A stretch of DNA of 64,000 nucleotides from Veillonella parvula (GCF_902810435.1 NZ_LR778174.1:248001-312000); one strand, 5' to 3'; counted from the first letter of the stretch, positions 25,173-34,433 are shown. Notes: a model not told the origin generated them from the sequence alone. Made by a program: numbers and translations.

Positions 25173-26789
25173 ATGAATCCATTAAAACAAAAGCTAGATA
25201 TTAATAATGAACGTTACAGAATTATCGTGTCCATTAAAGAAGATTATTTGGATGGTAAATTGTCCTTAGAAGAGGGCAATCGCATTTTAAAAGAAAAATT
25301 AGGCACTTGTACACCTGATGAATTTGCCTATGCAGAGCAAAGCTTGAAAGGTGTTTACAAGGACGAAGAAATCCTAGAGAAAATGGATGATCTCTTAGAA
25401 TTATTTGATGGCGTTTTGGTGCGTGCCGAAAATGAGTACCCTGAAAATCATCCGTTATGGGCATACTTGGAAGAAATTAACGCTGTTGAGAAGGTAGCAC
25501 TAGAAGCGGATGAGTTATTAAAGCAAGAGAAGTTTATCAAAAATCCGTGGCTCGGCGTTTTTGATTCCTTAGCAGAGTGGAGAACACATCTGTCTCGTAA
25601 GCAAAATCAATTGTATCCAATGCTTGAGGACCACGGCTTTGACCGTCCAACGCGCATTATGTGGACCTTTGATGATGCTGTGCGCGATGCTATCTCTGCA
25701 TCCTATGCATTGCTTCGGGAAGATAAGTATGAAGAATTCCTAGCGTCCGTACCAGAAACTTTGGCGAAATTACGGGATTTGAATTCTAAAGAACTAGAAG
25801 TCTTATTGCCAACGTCTTATAAATTGTTGAGTGACGAAGAGTTTGTGCGGATGAGTAAAAATGACCATGAAATTGGTTATGCTATCATCAATGCGCCAGG
25901 CTTATATGTAGTGCCAGGTATCAATGATTCTGCGGCACAATTGAATGGCAATAATTCAGCTCAAGGTGGTGCTGTATCTAACGAGTTCTTAAATGATTTA
26001 GCCGGCTTGCTATCTAAATATGTAGGTCCTGTTGGAGGTGCGCCCGTTGGTAAGGACGCAGTCCTCGATGTAGCAACGGGTAAATTGACATTAGAGCAAA
26101 TTAATTTGTTGTTCCGTCATTTACCGGTAGATTTATCCTATGTAGATGAAAATGAACTAGTTAAGTTCTACAGCGATACGGCACATCGTATTTTCCCTCG
26201 CAGTGCGAACGTTATCGGCCGTGAGGTGAAGAATTGTCACCCAGCAAAATCTGTTCATATAGTAGAAGAAATCGTAGAGAAGTTCCGTTCTGGCGAACAA
26301 AGCCAAGCGGAATTCTGGATCAATAAACCAGGCTTGTTCATCTATGTTATCTACACCGCAGTACGCGATGAAAATGGTAAATTCCGCGGCGTATTGGAAA
26401 TGATGCAAGACTGTACTCATATCCGTGAACTGGAGGGTTCCCGTACATTGTTGACTTGGGATAAAACTGATTTTGTAGGCGATGGTGGTAAAGAAAAATC
26501 CTTGGCTCAAGAGGCAGCAGAAGAGGTAGAAGAAGAACCATTAACAACTGATGCAAATGGTCGATTCCATATCGATGCAAAAACAACATTGTCAAATCTA
26601 ATTAAACAATGCCCGGATATTGTAGATCATTTGATTTCTTTAAATCCTAAATTTGAGAAATTAAAAACACCTATGGTAAAAGTAATGGCTAAGGTGGCAA
26701 CAATCAAGATGATGGCAGAACGCGGCGATTTTGAGGTAGATGATCTAATTAGCAAAATCGATGCATTTATCAATAAAGATAAGAAATAA
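25173..26789 (+). CDS. DUF438 / PAS / DUF1858 domain protein
   Basis: A 538-residue soluble protein. Residues 1 to about 235 are all-helical and match the DUF438 plus hemerythrin-like layout seen in anaerobes (histidines and acidic residues in NEYPENHPLWAYLEE and LYPMLEDHGF). A PAS-type sensor module lies at about 300-430 (LFRHLPVDLSYVDENELVKF, RSANVIGREVKNCHPAKSVH). The C-terminal 70 residues (TTLSNLIKQCPDIVDHLISL) resemble DUF1858. Such proteins are thought to sense redox, NO or metals. The start has GTGGAGG upstream. It stands alone, with a terminator at 26807. Confidence 0.85.
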   Translation: MNPLKQKLDINNERYRIIVSIKEDYLDGKLSLEEGNRILKEKLGTCTPDEFAYAEQSLKGVYKDEEILEKMDDLLELFDGVLVRAENEYPENHPLWAYLEEINAVEKVALEADELLKQEKFIKNPWLGVFDSLAEWRTHLSRKQNQLYPMLEDHGFDRPTRIMWTFDDAVRDAISASYALLREDKYEEFLASVPETLAKLRDLNSKELEVLLPTSYKLLSDEEFVRMSKNDHEIGYAIINAPGLYVVPGINDSAAQLNGNNSAQGGAVSNEFLNDLAGLLSKYVGPVGGAPVGKDAVLDVATGKLTLEQINLLFRHLPVDLSYVDENELVKFYSDTAHRIFPRSANVIGREVKNCHPAKSVHIVEEIVEKFRSGEQSQAEFWINKPGLFIYVIYTAVRDENGKFRGVLEMMQDCTHIRELEGSRTLLTWDKTDFVGDGGKEKSLAQEAAEEVEEEPLTTDANGRFHIDAKTTLSNLIKQCPDIVDHLISLNPKFEKLKTPMVKVMAKVATIKMMAERGDFEVDDLISKIDAFINKDKK

Positions 26790-26806
26790 TTGTACTTTTA
26801 AACCTT

Positions 26807-26842
26807 GAAAAGAGACGAGGACTTTGGACCTCGTCTCTTTTA
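26807..26842 (+). terminator. Rho-independent terminator
   Basis: AAAAGAGACGAGG pairs with CCTCGTCTCTTTT, 13 bp, followed by AT. Confidence 0.85.
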
Positions 26843-27040
26843 TCTGGCCAAATGTGTTGCACTAATTCGAAATAAACATACATTAATTTCCTATAAATCA
26901 TCTGTTTTATGTATACAAATTTGATTGAACAGGGTAAAATAGAAAATAATGAAAGTATTTGCCTAAGCAGTGTTTTCATATACAACATTACTTTTACAAG
27001 AGAAATTACTAATATATTAAAAGGTGAGGATCTAGATACT

Positions 27041-28669
27041 ATGTCTACAAGACGCGTTTGGAAGCAAAGTGAAATCAAAACAAATCCATTATTTTCTATG
27101 ATGCGCAGTACAATTGAAACTGCATTCTATGGGAACAATGTAACTCCTGTAACATCTGTGGCACAAGCGTATCAATTAGCCTCTGAAGAGCCAGGTGTTA
27201 TCGTCCTCGATATGCCGGTATTTAAACCATTAGAACAAGGCTTGCCAGCTGATGCAAAGGTCCTTGTTACAAATGATGGTAAAACTACAGGTCGTTATGC
27301 TAAAGCTCGTCGTATTATTGGAGACGAGGGTATCGATGAAGTTGAACTCGCGAATATTGCACGTGATGCAGTATATGATAGCCGTAGTAAAGAGTGGATT
27401 TCTGCAGAATCTATCGTTGGTCTTGATAAAAAATTCACAGCTCGTGCTCATTTGATGATTCCAAAAGATCACGCGTCTATTTTGTATTCTTGGCTCATGA
27501 ACTTCAAGTTCTTTGATGCAGCTGTAAAAGAATTCTACAATGACAGTGTAGAGATCCCAGAAGGCGACATCTATATTTACTCTGATCCTGACTATGTTGT
27601 ACCAGGTCATCCAGGCGGTCTTGCTATTTTTGACCCTGCGCATAACTGTGCTATGATTCTTGGTATGCGCTACTTTGGAGAGCATAAAAAAGGTACACTT
27701 ACACTTGCGTGGTCCTTGGCAAATCGTTTCGACTATGTTGCTTGCCACGGTGGCATGAAACGTTACAACCTTGAAGGTGGTAAATCTTACACTATCGGTG
27801 TATTCGGTTTATCTGGTTCCGGTAAATCCACATTGACTCATGAAAAACATGATGGTCGTTATGATATCTCTATCCTGCATGACGATGCATATATCATCAA
27901 TACTGAGGATTTGAGTTCTATTGCTCTTGAACCTACGTACTTCGATAAAATGCAAGATTATCCTGTGGAACATCCTGCTAACGAATTCTTGTTGACGCTA
28001 CAAAATGTAGGTGTAACGATGGATGAGGATGGACGTAAGGTTGTACTGGCCGAAGATGTGCGAAACAGCAATGGTCGTGCTATTAAATCTCAATTCTGGA
28101 CAGATAACCGCGTAAACTACGTAGGTGAACCTGTTAATGCCATAGTATGGCTTATGAAAGATAAAACATTGCCACCAATCCTTAAGATTTCCGATCCTGT
28201 ATTGGCTTCTACAATGGGGGCAACCCTTGCGACTCGTCGTTCTACAGCAGAAAAACTTGATGCTCACGTCGATCCAAATGCGCTTGTTATCGAACCATAT
28301 GCAAATCCATTCCGTACATATCCATTGGTTCGTGACTATGAAAGTTATAAAAAATTATTCTCTAAATGTGGTGTAGAGTGCTATATCATGAACACCGGCT
28401 TCTTCTTGGAAAATAAAATTCCTAAAGAAGTTACTCTCGATTTGTTAGAGCGTTTAGTAGAAGGTACATTAGAATTTAAACCGTTCTGTGAATACGAAAA
28501 TCTTTCTTATGTAGAGGTTCCTGGTTTTGAACCTCCATTCGAAGTACGCGAGTATCATCACCAATTGCACCAAGCTTTTGAGTTCCGCTATGATTATGTA
28601 GAAAAACTTAAAGGTCATAAAAACGAATTACCTCAAGAAGTATTGGATGTACTTAAATCTTTAATGTAA
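27041..28669 (+). CDS. pckA: Phosphoenolpyruvate carboxykinase (ATP)
   Basis: Interconverts oxaloacetate plus ATP with PEP, CO2 and ADP, the gluconeogenic link for lactate- and succinate-using anaerobes. The kinase P-loop GLSGSGKST is near residue 256, the metal-binding HDDAYII near 282, and the substrate-side arginine region RTYPLVRDY near 424. At 542 residues it is of the usual ATP-PEPCK length. ATG 27041 gives a product that starts MSTRRVWK; AAGGTGAGG lies upstream. The longer frame from 26909 has no ribosome site. The family is divergent but the motifs are clear. A LysR regulator follows after the terminator. Confidence 0.88.
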   Translation: MSTRRVWKQSEIKTNPLFSMMRSTIETAFYGNNVTPVTSVAQAYQLASEEPGVIVLDMPVFKPLEQGLPADAKVLVTNDGKTTGRYAKARRIIGDEGIDEVELANIARDAVYDSRSKEWISAESIVGLDKKFTARAHLMIPKDHASILYSWLMNFKFFDAAVKEFYNDSVEIPEGDIYIYSDPDYVVPGHPGGLAIFDPAHNCAMILGMRYFGEHKKGTLTLAWSLANRFDYVACHGGMKRYNLEGGKSYTIGVFGLSGSGKSTLTHEKHDGRYDISILHDDAYIINTEDLSSIALEPTYFDKMQDYPVEHPANEFLLTLQNVGVTMDEDGRKVVLAEDVRNSNGRAIKSQFWTDNRVNYVGEPVNAIVWLMKDKTLPPILKISDPVLASTMGATLATRRSTAEKLDAHVDPNALVIEPYANPFRTYPLVRDYESYKKLFSKCGVECYIMNTGFFLENKIPKEVTLDLLERLVEGTLEFKPFCEYENLSYVEVPGFEPPFEVREYHHQLHQAFEFRYDYVEKLKGHKNELPQEVLDVLKSLM

Positions 28670-28744
28670 TCTAAAAATTAAAAAGGGCTGTAATAGAATG
28701 CGGTTTTACCGCATACTATATGTAGTTCGTTTAACTTATAAGAC

Positions 28745-28795
28745 ATACCAAGAAATTTAGGTTTGTAAGGCACTAAATTTCTTGGTATTTTTTTA
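28745..28795 (+). terminator. Rho-independent terminator after pckA
   Basis: ATACCAAGAAATTTA pairs with TAAATTTCTTGGTAT, 15 bp, followed by TTTTTTTATTTT. Confidence 0.88.
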
Positions 28796-28900
28796 TTTTC
28801 CCCATGTATATGTAACGTATATTTTAGTAATATATAGTTATAATAGAAATAATGTTTTATTATAAGACTTGTATATGTACATAGTTATAAGGACTCGTAT

Positions 28901-29806
28901 ATGGACATAAAAGACATTAAATATATTAGTACCATCGTTGAGATGGCATCATTTTCTAAGGCATCTAAAAAGTTATATATTTCTCAGCCGGCGTTGAGTC
29001 AGGGAATTCGTCGCATTGAAGCAGAGCTAGGAGTTACGTTGTTTGTTCGTGATCGTACAAAAGTCGTGCCAACGGCTGCGGCGTTACAAATTGCAAAAGA
29101 GGGCATGCCGTTAGTTTTAAAGGCGGAGGCTTTAACGCAATCTATCATTAATCAAGGCACAGATGTAGCCTATCATGTGCGTATCGGCTTGTCTCAATTT
29201 TATGGACATCATATGCTCGGGAAAACATTGAAAAGCTTTCAACAGATTGAACCGTCTTGGGAGTTCCATGTTGTAGAGGGTGAATCTCACTTCTTGGAAC
29301 AGCAAATTTGTGATGGTTTAGTAGATGTAGGGTTATTCCCAACGCCGATTTATTCTCAGGATCTTGAAAGTTATCCCGTTTTAGATGAGCAGATTTTATT
29401 GGCCATTAGTGTGGAAAATAAGAAGGCTATAGCCATTGCAGATTCTCTCATGACTGGTGATGGAATTCGAGAAATTGCACCCTTTGGAGCATTTCCGTTT
29501 ATTTTGCTAAGAGAAGGACTCAAATTACGGACGTTGGTAAACCGTTTATGCCAAGCGGAATGCTTTGTGCCCAAAGCCGTCATTGGCTCTGAAACTCTAG
29601 ATTCATGCCGGTCCTTGGTAGAAGATGATTATGGTATTACATTCTTGCCGAGCACGCTCAATAGCAAGGGGGATGACGATAAGGTTAAATTCTATCCTCT
29701 TGCATCGAAACTTTGTTTCCGCCAATTAGTTCTTGTGGCAAGGTCTGATCGGGCAAAACGTTTCCATTTATCTGAAGTAGCACATATCATGCAGCAATTT
29801 TTGTAG
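28901..29806 (+). CDS. LysR-type transcriptional regulator
   Basis: A 301-residue one-component regulator. The N-terminal winged helix is at residues 1-60 (MASFSKASKKLYISQPALSQ, the recognition part, then IRRIEAELGVTLFVRD). The effector-binding domain follows (VRIGLSQFYGHHMLG and onward), ending near 300. It has its own promoter region after the pckA terminator. Its target is not evident; pckA upstream and cooS downstream are candidates only by position. Confidence 0.92.
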   Translation: MDIKDIKYISTIVEMASFSKASKKLYISQPALSQGIRRIEAELGVTLFVRDRTKVVPTAAALQIAKEGMPLVLKAEALTQSIINQGTDVAYHVRIGLSQFYGHHMLGKTLKSFQQIEPSWEFHVVEGESHFLEQQICDGLVDVGLFPTPIYSQDLESYPVLDEQILLAISVENKKAIAIADSLMTGDGIREIAPFGAFPFILLREGLKLRTLVNRLCQAECFVPKAVIGSETLDSCRSLVEDDYGITFLPSTLNSKGDDDKVKFYPLASKLCFRQLVLVARSDRAKRFHLSEVAHIMQQFL

Positions 29807-29915
29807 TGCATAGGTATAAAGATATTTAGGTGGCATATCCTGAGGGGAGGATCATATTAATAAATTAATAATTAATACATAAATTAATACGTAAATCAAT
29901 CAATTAATCAATAAA

Positions 29916-29964
29916 ATAAAGAGACTAATTCCTGTAAAGTTTAGGAATTAGTCTCTTTTTATTT
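29916..29964 (+). terminator. Rho-independent terminator after the LysR gene
   Basis: AAAGAGACTAATTCCT pairs with AGGAATTAGTCTCTTTTT, 16 bp. Before it (29863-29910) is an AT-only stretch with repeated AAATTAATA-like units. The gap between 29807 and 30215 has no other gene. Confidence 0.88.
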
Positions 29965-30082
29965 ATGAAAAGAAACTGAAAAAATCGAATTTAATAAATA
30001 TAGTAATTATCATATTCTTAGATATAGATGCGTCAAAAATTTCTCAAATTTTAATTGACAAATGTCTTTTCAGAAAATATAC

Positions 30083-30157
30083 TTAAAGTGATTTAAAACA
30101 TATTTAGGAGATAGGACTTAAAACCCATCATTGTAGTGGATTTAAAGTGAATTAAAA
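30083..30157 (+). promoter_or_regulatory. Two direct repeats upstream of the CO dehydrogenase gene
   Basis: TTAAAGTGATTTAAAA (30083-30098) and TTAAAGTGAATTAAAA (30142-30157) differ at one base and lie 59 bp apart (start to start). Each is also a near palindrome (TTAA..TTAA). They may be operator sites for a regulator of the downstream gene; no consensus known to me matches. Confidence 0.4.
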
Positions 30158-30215
30158 GTAGAATATGTTTTTTGTTTTTATTGGTTGGCCTATGTAGGCC
30201 CCTAGGAGGTTTCAA

Positions 30216-32351
30216 ATGAGTAAAGATGTGGAAAATAAAAATACCCATGAACACAATCATGGTGAACAACATGGTCACGACCATAATCATGAACATCATT
30301 GCCACTGTGGCGGTCATGATGATCATGGTCACGACCATAGTCATGCAAAGGCTCTTCCGACGGATAAATGGGTGCCACACACTCATGAACCAGGGGTACC
30401 TCATGAACATGGTGTAAATGACTACATGAAAGCTGTTGCTGAGTATCGTAAAACATGGCCTACAAAACAAGATGTAATTGAACAAACACCAGATCCTGCT
30501 GTGCGTGAAATGATTCTTCGTATGGAGCAAATCGGTTGTGATACGGTATTTGACCGCTTTGATAAACAACAACCACAATGTACATTTGGTATTGCTGGTA
30601 TATGTTGTCGTATCTGTTTCATGGGCCCTTGTAAAATTACACCTAAGAGTCCTCGTGGTGTCTGCGGTGCGGATGCTGACCTCATCGTAGCTCGTAATAT
30701 GACACGTGCTGCTGCAGGTGGTTTGACTCAACATGGTGCACATGCTCGTGAAATCTTGATTTCTTTGAAAGCTGCTGCTAATGACCAATTGGACATTCCA
30801 ATTTTAGGGGAAGAAAAAATCCGTACTGTATGTAAGGCTTTCAACATCCCTGAAGAAGGTCGTTCCTTGAAAGAAGTGGCTAATGATTTAGCAGATGTAT
30901 TGCTCGAAGATTTGAGCCGTGCATTGCCAGGTGAATATAAAACAATTACAGCTATGGCTCCTGCAGAGCGTCGCGAAGTTTGGAAAAACTTGGATATCTT
31001 GCCTGTTTCCGCATACAATGAAGCCTTTGATGCATATCATCGTACAACCGTAGGTACAGATGGCGATTGGGAAAGCAATATGAAACAATTCTTGCGTTGT
31101 GGTCTTGCTTTCACATTCACAGGCGTAGTGGCAGCGGATATCGCAACAGATGCATTGTTCGGGCAAGGTGGTCGTCGTACTTCCAAAGTTAACATTGGTG
31201 CCTTGAAAAAAGGGTATGTTAACATCGCTGTTCATGGTCACTTGCCAACATTAGTATCTCAAATTTGTACAATTGGTGCCTCTGAAGAGTATTTAGAAAA
31301 AGCGAAAGCTATCGGTGCCAAAGGCATCCAATTCTATGGTATTTGTTGCTCTGGCTTGTCCAGCATGTACCGCTACGAAAACGTTATTCCGTTGTGTAAT
31401 GCTATCGGTGCGGAACTTGTACTTGGTACTGGCGCACTCGATTGCTGGGTAGCTGACGTTCAAGACGTTTACCCTGCTATTATGGACGTAGCACGTTGCT
31501 TCAACACAAAAGTTATCACTACATCTGATGCAGCTCGTTTACCAGGTGCAGAACATATCGGCTACGACCACCATCACACTAACTTGGCTGAAACAAAAGA
31601 ATTGGCTCGCAAAATCTTGGATCGCGCTCTTGAAGCTCATGAATTGCGCAAGGGTATGCCTGTATTCATTCCGCCATATGAAATTACTGCAGAAGTTGGT
31701 TTCTCTCCAGAATCTACTGTTAAACATTATGGTTCCTTCAAACCATTGGCAGAGGCTTTAAAATCTGGTAAAGTTCGCGGTATCGTTAATGTAGTAGGTT
31801 GTTCAAACCCTCGTGTTATCTACGAAAAAGCAACTGTAGATATTGTTGATACACTTATTAAAAATGGCTGTATCATCCTTACAAACGGTTGTGCATCCTT
31901 CCCATTGATGAAACTTGGCTATTGTAATACAGATGCTAACAAGAAATGTAGCCCTGCATTGCAAGAGTTCTTGGGCGATGATCAACCACCAGTATGGCAT
32001 GTGGGTGAATGTGTAGATAATGCGCGTTCCTCCGGCATCTTCGGTGGTATTGCGGCAGAACTTGGTCTTAACTTACCTCAATTGCCATTTGCTATGTCTA
32101 GCCCAGAATGGTCAAACGAAAAAGGTATTGATGCATCCCTTGGCTTCCGCTTGATGGGGATTAACTCTTACCACTGCGTTGAGCCACCTACACAAGGCTC
32201 TGATGCCGTTACAAAATGGCTTAAAGAAGATACTAAGGATATCTTAGGCTCTGTTATGTATGTAAATACGGATCCTGCTAAAGTAGCTGAGAAAATCTTG
32301 GCAGATATCGATGAAAAACGTGCTGCTTTAGGTTGGGCTGAAGTAAAATAG
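30216..32351 (+). CDS. cooS: Anaerobic Ni-CO dehydrogenase catalytic subunit with histidine-rich N-terminal tail
   Basis: Oxidises CO to CO2 (or the reverse) at a Ni-Fe-S C-cluster in the cytoplasm. The core matches CooS: C122 and C130 for the D-cluster, C131, C134, C139 and C150 for the B-cluster (CCRICFMGPCK), the histidine in VHGHLPTLV, and C-cluster cysteines in GICCSG, ALDCWV, VGCSNP, TNGCASFP and GECVDN. The unusual part is residues 11-65: 19 histidines (15 within 11-43) plus C29 and C31, like the nickel-storage tails of HypB, CooJ or UreE. The total of 711 residues exceeds the usual 630 by that tail. AGGAGG precedes the ATG. No cooC, cooF, acsA/B or hydrogenase genes are adjacent, so it is a stand-alone enzyme. 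Confidence 0.93.
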   Translation: MSKDVENKNTHEHNHGEQHGHDHNHEHHCHCGGHDDHGHDHSHAKALPTDKWVPHTHEPGVPHEHGVNDYMKAVAEYRKTWPTKQDVIEQTPDPAVREMILRMEQIGCDTVFDRFDKQQPQCTFGIAGICCRICFMGPCKITPKSPRGVCGADADLIVARNMTRAAAGGLTQHGAHAREILISLKAAANDQLDIPILGEEKIRTVCKAFNIPEEGRSLKEVANDLADVLLEDLSRALPGEYKTITAMAPAERREVWKNLDILPVSAYNEAFDAYHRTTVGTDGDWESNMKQFLRCGLAFTFTGVVAADIATDALFGQGGRRTSKVNIGALKKGYVNIAVHGHLPTLVSQICTIGASEEYLEKAKAIGAKGIQFYGICCSGLSSMYRYENVIPLCNAIGAELVLGTGALDCWVADVQDVYPAIMDVARCFNTKVITTSDAARLPGAEHIGYDHHHTNLAETKELARKILDRALEAHELRKGMPVFIPPYEITAEVGFSPESTVKHYGSFKPLAEALKSGKVRGIVNVVGCSNPRVIYEKATVDIVDTLIKNGCIILTNGCASFPLMKLGYCNTDANKKCSPALQEFLGDDQPPVWHVGECVDNARSSGIFGGIAAELGLNLPQLPFAMSSPEWSNEKGIDASLGFRLMGINSYHCVEPPTQGSDAVTKWLKEDTKDILGSVMYVNTDPAKVAEKILADIDEKRAALGWAEVK

Positions 32352-32387
32352 TTTATCCTTTGGTAGATTATAATTTGTAGTTAAGTA

Positions 32388-32452
32388 TAAAAACACCCTC
32401 TATAGATCTTATAGTTATTATGACTATTAGAATTAAGAGGGTGTTTTTTATT
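32388..32452. terminator. Terminator after cooS, possibly bidirectional
   Basis: AAAACACCCTCT and AGAGGGTGTTTT arms separated by a 33-nt AT-rich loop, T-runs on both outer sides. It can also stop the minus-strand gene ending at 32521. Confidence 0.75.
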
Positions 32453-32520
32453 GTTTGTGGATAGATTTTTTACTAGTCTTGTATTAGCCGTAGTATAATG
32501 TACTAATTGTTTTAGACCTA

Positions 32521-33306
32521 TTAAAGTGTGATGGTTTCACCATCTTCAGGCACTGCTACATGGCTTTCAATGTTGGTGCCTTTGATAAATTTGCGCACAT
32601 CCTTACGACTTGTTGCAGTATGATTAACTGTATCCATGTGAACCGCAATAATTTTAGCCTCTGGTTTACGTACCACCATGCGGCCAATATCTTTTGTACC
32701 CATAATAATACTATCTTCAAAGCCTAAAATTTGAGCATATCCAGTGTTCATAATAATAACTTTAGGGTCGAAGCGAAGGAGGGCCTTCTCTACATCACTT
32801 GTCCAAACTGTATCGCCTACAAGGTACACAGTTGGTTCGTCTGCTGCTTCAAAAATAACGCCCATCGCATCGCCTGCTAATGGTGCGAGAACTGGATTGG
32901 CATACATTTCTACAGTGCCGTGTGAGCCACCTGTTTTTCTTAATGTGATACCATTAAACTCCAGACTTTCAAAAATGATGCGTACATCGATAAAGCCTTG
33001 TGAAGTAATAAGTTCTTTGTCCGCTGTATTTTGTACAAAAATAGGAAGTGATTTTGGAATAGAATTGATTGCCGTATCATCCCAATGATCGAGATGTGTA
33101 TGTGTAACTACTACTGCAGTTACATTGCTTAATAAATCGTCCATTGATAGAGGTAAATCAACCATAGGCATTCTTTGTTGATAGTTAAATGTTCCTTCAA
33201 AGCCAGGATAAGTATCTTTTGGTGCTAAGAATGGATCAATAAGAAATGTTGTGTTTTTTATTGTTAATTTTCCCGTTGCATTTCGAATGTGAGTATATTG
33301 TGTCAT
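32521..33306 (-). CDS. Metallo-beta-lactamase-fold hydrolase (UlaG-like)
   Basis: A 261-residue cytoplasmic hydrolase. The zinc motif THTHLDHWD is near residues 69-77, further ligands include the histidine in GGSHGT, the Asp in YLVGDTVW, and AVHMDTVNH. The fold is that of L-ascorbate-6-phosphate lactonase/UPF0173-type proteins, which act on lactones, phosphodiesters or similar. AAGGAG precedes the ATG. It is divergent from a TetR regulator whose operator-like palindrome lies between them, so it is probably that regulator's target. The substrate is unknown. Confidence 0.88.
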   Translation of the reverse strand: MTQYTHIRNATGKLTIKNTTFLIDPFLAPKDTYPGFEGTFNYQQRMPMVDLPLSMDDLLSNVTAVVVTHTHLDHWDDTAINSIPKSLPIFVQNTADKELITSQGFIDVRIIFESLEFNGITLRKTGGSHGTVEMYANPVLAPLAGDAMGVIFEAADEPTVYLVGDTVWTSDVEKALLRFDPKVIIMNTGYAQILGFEDSIIMGTKDIGRMVVRKPEAKIIAVHMDTVNHTATSRKDVRKFIKGTNIESHVAVPEDGETITL

Positions 33307-33428
33307 AGTTATCTCCTTAATTGAAGTATTGTTGATTTAGTTGAATAGATTACTATTTGTAATCTCTAGAATTAGTGTACCTTATTTTGTTATACTAGTC
33401 TCAACAATAATTAACACTCTGTTTATTA

Positions 33429-33455
33429 ATAGACACATTGTATAAAAGTGTCTAT
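33429..33455. promoter_or_regulatory. Operator-like palindrome upstream of the TetR gene
   Basis: ATAGACAC (33429-33436), 11 bases, then GTGTCTAT (33448-33455). It sits in the divergent promoter region, just ahead of the ribosome site of the TetR gene, where TetR proteins typically autoregulate. Confidence 0.55.
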
Positions 33456-33467
33456 GTTGGAGGTTTT

Positions 33468-34067
33468 ATGATAACTCGAAAAGAAATGACACGTAGGTTG
33501 TTAAAAGAAGGGTTGCTTAGCTGTCTAGAGAACCATTCTTTTGAGTCTGTAACAGTAACATTGTTGTGTAAAACGTCAGGTATAACTCGTTCTACTTTTT
33601 ATTTACACTATAGTAATATTATGGAAATTGTTGATGATTTAGTGGATGATGCAATTGCTTATTCAAACCCAGGAATGGTAGATAATAATAATTTACAAAC
33701 TATAGCTAAAACCTTATCAGCTGCTTCTGATTCTGTGTCATTGAGAGAAGCATACGATTCTATTTTTGATAGACTGCCGTTATGTCAGCGTATTATACGA
33801 CATAAAAAGTATTTACCTTTATTTTTAGATGAACAAATTTCAGAATATGTATTACAACGCATTATACGGTGCGAAAAAGATCGGCAAGGACTCGTTATGG
33901 CAGAAGCACTTGGGATTTCATTTGATGTGGGTGTATCCGTTTTTGTATTTTTAGTACACGGACTATATGCTATTAATAAAGAATACAAGTGGTCTCAGAG
34001 CGATGAGTGGTTAGAAGCTCAGAAAATTATTTTTGAACTCGTTTATCGTGGTTTACAAAGTAAATAG
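33468..34067 (+). CDS. TetR/AcrR family regulator
   Basis: A 199-residue one-component repressor. The N-terminal helix-turn-helix lies at about residues 10-50 (SFESVTVTLLCKTSGITRST followed by FYLHYSN). The rest is a helical ligand domain with no family-specific motif that I can name. ATG 33468 has GGAGG upstream and yields a compact N-terminus; an earlier ATG at 33438 lies inside the palindromic operator. It is divergent to the metallo-hydrolase gene. Confidence 0.88.
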   Translation: MITRKEMTRRLLKEGLLSCLENHSFESVTVTLLCKTSGITRSTFYLHYSNIMEIVDDLVDDAIAYSNPGMVDNNNLQTIAKTLSAASDSVSLREAYDSIFDRLPLCQRIIRHKKYLPLFLDEQISEYVLQRIIRCEKDRQGLVMAEALGISFDVGVSVFVFLVHGLYAINKEYKWSQSDEWLEAQKIIFELVYRGLQSK

Positions 34068-34116
34068 TATTCATACTCGCTTATGTTTTAGTATTCTATG
34101 AAGTTTTTATACAACG

Positions 34117-34148
34117 AAAAAAGGACTCCATTTGGAGTCCTTTTTTCA
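34117..34148. terminator. Rho-independent terminator after the TetR gene
   Basis: GAAAAAAGGACTCC pairs with GGAGTCCTTTTTTC around a 4-base loop. From here to 34433 there is no gene; a core ATTATCATTAT at 34286-34296 behind TTGACA (34281-34286) resembles half a Fur site. Confidence 0.85.
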
Positions 34149-34433
34149 TGTAAGGGGAGTGTTAGTATTAATATCAAATGAATCATGTATTTAAACAAGT
34201 AGTAGGTTTGGGGTTAGTATTACTTGTCGGGAGATAAATACACGTACGGCAACCAGGGAATTGTTACCTCTATCTATCATTTGACATTATCATTATAGGA
34301 ATGGTAAATGAGTTAAAAATGAAGAAATTTAATAAATTTCTTTAAAATTCTTATATTTGTAAAAAACATGGTAATTAATTTTAATTATTGTTGATAAATA
34401 TGGGACAATTTTGGTATTATATAAAGGAGAAGT

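Noticed and set aside
29863-29910. AT-rich repeated AAATTAATA units as a CRISPR or origin
   Set aside because: Units are short, irregular and without spacers or DnaA boxes; simple low-complexity sequence before a terminator.
30093-30788. Long minus-strand frame opposite the start of cooS
   Set aside because: It is the complement of the CAT/CAC-rich histidine tail and the CooS N-terminus; the plus-strand protein has clear family motifs and a ribosome site.
34178-34237. A 19-codon frame encoding a hydrophobic peptide
   Set aside because: The only GGGGAG lies about 20 nt from the ATG, too far; no terminator or conserved context.
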